Shown piece by piece: positions 62,221 through 64,000 of a DNA stretch of 64,000 nucleotides; the first letter of the stretch is position 1, and each line of letters opens with the position of its first letter. The notes beneath the pieces are model-generated. The model was not told the DNA's origin, made no database searches, and saw nothing but the letters and a program-made list of their open reading frames with translations. The stretch is from the NCBI RefSeq assembly GCF_000011365.1, contig NC_004463.1, positions 7,116,001 through 7,180,000 on the forward strand, written 5' to 3'. Position numbers and translations under genes: made by a program. The stretch comes from Bradyrhizobium diazoefficiens USDA 110 (GTDB taxonomy: Bacteria; Pseudomonadota; Alphaproteobacteria; Rhizobiales; Xanthobacteraceae).

Positions 62221-62239
62221 CTTTAAAATCACTCTAAGG
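62221..62239. promoter_or_regulatory. Iron-control-element-like palindrome upstream of feoA
   Basis: CTTTAAAATCACTCTAAGG is an imperfect palindrome with TTTAAAA and TCTAAG halves reminiscent of the TTTAGAA-NNN-TTCTAAA boxes bound by Irr in Bradyrhizobium. The match is weak. Confidence 0.3.
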
Positions 62240-62273
62240 TGCAGCTTCCGGCGAGCAAGCGCGCTTGACCTCA

Positions 62274-62300
62274 ATGCCCTGCGTTGAAAATACAGGGCAT
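62274..62300 (+). promoter_or_regulatory. Hairpin covering the feoA start codon
   Basis: ATGCCCTG (62274-62281) and CAGGGCAT (62293-62300) form a perfect 8-bp stem with an 11-nt loop; its 3' arm contains the AGGG ribosome site and the first two bases of the ATG at 62299. It could limit translation of feoA. Confidence 0.5.
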
Positions 62301-62574
62301 GACCGACACCAATGATACGCGCCCTCACATGCCGCTGGGTTTGGCCCTGCGCGGCTACACCGGCGTCATCCAGCACCTGTCCGCCAGGGACACCGGTTCG
62401 GCGCTCTCGGACATCGAGCTCGAGAGCCGGCTGATCGAACTCGGCTTCGTCGAGGGGGCCCGGGTCGAGGTCCTGCATGAGGGGCTGGTCGGGCGCGATC
62501 CCATCGCCGTGCGGGTCGACAGCATCACGATCGCGGTCCGTCGGCGCGAAGCCATGGCCATCATCGTCGCCTGA
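62299..62574 (+). CDS. feoA: Ferrous iron transport protein A
   Basis: A 91-residue cytosolic SH3-like protein that assists FeoB. Typical stretches are LGLALRGYTGVIQHLSA, LESRLIELGFVEGARVEVLHEGLVGRDPIAVRVDS and ITIAVRRREAMAIIV. ATG 62299 lies in a hairpin; a TTG at 62284 is open as well. It precedes feoB by 49 bp. Known in B. japonicum to be required for iron use and symbiosis (from memory). Confidence 0.93.
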   Translation: MTDTNDTRPHMPLGLALRGYTGVIQHLSARDTGSALSDIELESRLIELGFVEGARVEVLHEGLVGRDPIAVRVDSITIAVRRREAMAIIVA

Positions 62575-62623
62575 GGCGGCCGCCCCCTGACCTCAGGCCT
62601 TTGATCCCAGATCGTTGAAAATC

Positions 62624-64000
62624 ATGGAAGCACCCCTCCTGCATCTCGCCCTGGTCGGCACGCCAAACAGCGGCAAGACCTCGCTGTTCAATGCCCTGAC
62701 CGGCAGCCGGCAGAAGGTCGCGAACTATCCGGGCGTCACCGTCGAGCGCAAGGAAGGCTTCTTCGTCACGCCCCAGGGACGCCAGGTCTCGGTGGTCGAC
62801 CTGCCCGGCACCTATTCGCTGCGCGGCCGCAGCCCGGACGAGGAGATCACCCGCGACTTCGTGCTCGGCAAGGCCTCTGGCGAGACCGTGCCCGACCTCG
62901 TGCTGTGCGTGGCCGATTCCACCAATCTGCGCTTGACCATCCGCCTGCTGCTGGAGCTCAAGCGCACCGGCCGGCCGATGATCCTCGTGCTCAACATGTT
63001 CGACATCGCCGCGCGCCGCGGCATCACGGTCGACGTCGAGCGGCTCGCCAAGGAGCTCGGCGTGCCCGTGGTCACCTCGATCGCGGTGCGCAAGGGCGGC
63101 ACGGCCGATCTGTTGACGCTGACCGACGAGATCTCGGCCAGGCTCGCCACCGAGCCTGCGGAGAACACCTGGCGCGCGCTCAGCGTCGGCGAATTGCGCT
63201 CCACCCAGCGCGAGGCCGACCGCATCATCGCCGACTGCGTCAGCCTGCCGAGCCGGCCTGACACCTGGACCGCGCGGATCGACGCGGTGGTGCTGCATCC
63301 CGTCGGCGGCCTCATCGTGCTGGCGCTGATCCTGTTCGTGATGTTCCAGGCGGTGTTCGCCTGGGCGCAGCCGCTGATGGAGCTGCTCAATTCCGGCTTC
63401 GACGCGCTCGGCGAGTTCGTGCACACCACCCTGCCCGCCGGCCTGCTCCAGAGCTTCCTCCAGAACGGCGTGATCTCAGGCGTCGGCAGCGTGATCGTGT
63501 TCCTGCCGCAGATCATCATCATCTTTCTGTTCATCCTGCTGCTGGAAGATTTCGGCTACATGGCGCGCGCCGCGTTCCTGATGGACCGCATCATGGGCGG
63601 CGCCGGCCTGCACGGCCGCGCCTTCATCCCGCTGCTGTCGAGCTTTGCCTGCGCCATTCCCGGCATCATGGCGACGCGCGTGATCGACAACAAGCGCGAC
63701 CGGCTGACCACGATCCTGATCGCGCCACTGATGACCTGCTCGGCGCGCATCCCGGTCTACACGCTGATCATCTCGGCCTTCATTCCGGCGAAGGACGTCT
63801 GGGGCTTCATCAACCTCCAGGGCCTCGTGATGTTCGGCCTTTACGCCGCTGGCATCATCAGCGCGCTTGCCGTCTCGTTCCTGATCAAGTTCTTCATGCT
63901 GCGCGACTACGCGCCGGCGCCATTCATGCTGGAGCTGCCCGACTACAAGATGCCGCGGCTGAAATCGATCGCGATCGGCGTCTACACGCGGGCCAAGATG
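62624..64000 (+). CDS. feoB: Ferrous iron transporter B (partial, runs off window)
   Basis: The first 459 residues of FeoB; the frame is open to the window end, where about 40% of the protein is missing. The G domain has GTPNSGKTS (12-20, G1), DLPGTYSLR (G3) and NMFD (G4, in place of NKxD). After the GDI helices come the Gate segments IIIIFLFILLLEDFGYMARAAFLMDR with LSSFACAIPGIMATR, and PLMTCSARIPVYTLII, the Fe2+ pathway. It is an inner-membrane Fe(II) importer. Confidence 0.96.
   Translation, partial: MEAPLLHLALVGTPNSGKTSLFNALTGSRQKVANYPGVTVERKEGFFVTPQGRQVSVVDLPGTYSLRGRSPDEEITRDFVLGKASGETVPDLVLCVADSTNLRLTIRLLLELKRTGRPMILVLNMFDIAARRGITVDVERLAKELGVPVVTSIAVRKGGTADLLTLTDEISARLATEPAENTWRALSVGELRSTQREADRIIADCVSLPSRPDTWTARIDAVVLHPVGGLIVLALILFVMFQAVFAWAQPLMELLNSGFDALGEFVHTTLPAGLLQSFLQNGVISGVGSVIVFLPQIIIIFLFILLLEDFGYMARAAFLMDRIMGGAGLHGRAFIPLLSSFACAIPGIMATRVIDNKRDRLTTILIAPLMTCSARIPVYTLIISAFIPAKDVWGFINLQGLVMFGLYAAGIISALAVSFLIKFFMLRDYAPAPFMLELPDYKMPRLKSIAIGVYTRAKM

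Overview
The window looks like chromosome of a Bradyrhizobium-type alphaproteobacterium (Hyphomicrobiales). Three things point there: very high GC with long antisense shadow ORFs; a circularly permuted two-piece tmRNA gene with tag ANDNFAPVAQAA; and several families of palindromic intergenic repeats that I recognise from memory as typical of Bradyrhizobium/Rhodopseudomonas. I see no rRNA, tRNA, CRISPR array, transposase, integrase or phage gene.

Layout. 1-5.4 kb: a Baeyer-Villiger monooxygenase fused to an alpha/beta-hydrolase, then a run of very small genes, three of them next to GGAAC-N16/17-CGTT(C) promoter-like sites (general-stress EcfG type), and an RlpA-like lipoprotein. 5.4-12.4 kb: NAD-malic enzyme, an orphan Bug-type binding protein, a large MscS channel and a secreted metallo-beta-lactamase-fold protein. 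12.7-19.4 kb: seven tightly packed or overlapping minus-strand genes coding a complete Liv-type amino-acid ABC transporter followed by polyphosphate kinase 2 and a patatin-like lipase. 19.5-27 kb: Nudix hydrolase and a NitT/TauT-type ABC transporter whose binding protein is separated from its permease and ATPase by a cupin gene and an ECF sigma / anti-sigma / YVTN-propeller / DUF305 operon that has its own ECF-like promoter. 27-29.4 kb: an osmoprotectant-type ABC ATPase and a permease fused to its binding protein.

29.6-38.6 kb: a membrane sulfatase-family protein, a TetR regulator divergent from a membrane reductase with two matching palindromic operators between them, an SDR enzyme, a DUF2336 protein and a membrane PAS-GGDEF-EAL protein whose EAL half has lost its catalytic residues. 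38.9-46 kb: branched-chain amino-acid synthesis (ilvB, threonine dehydratase, ilvN, ilvC) together with a methyltransferase and two exporters, headed by a promoter, a leader peptide rich in Ile/Leu/Val and an attenuator terminator. 46-54 kb: miaA divergent from serB, then the housekeeping cluster thyA-GNAT-folA-hflK-hflC-DUF2065-degP. 54.3-58.9 kb: a tripartite tricarboxylate transporter and a pair of half-size chromate transporters. 59-64 kb: tmRNA next to SspB (the adaptor for its tagged proteins), fumC, a DUF4169 / ribbon-helix-helix pair, and feoA-feoB (feoB runs off the window).

How the parts fit: most genes are metabolic, transport or housekeeping. The signals most worth following are regulatory: the EcfG-like promoter cluster and a possible short stress RNA near 3.2 kb, the ECF operon at 22-25 kb, the ilv attenuator, the TetR operator pair, a hairpin over the feoA start codon, and the neighbouring ssrA and sspB. 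Promoter and repeat assignments were made by eye and are not search results.
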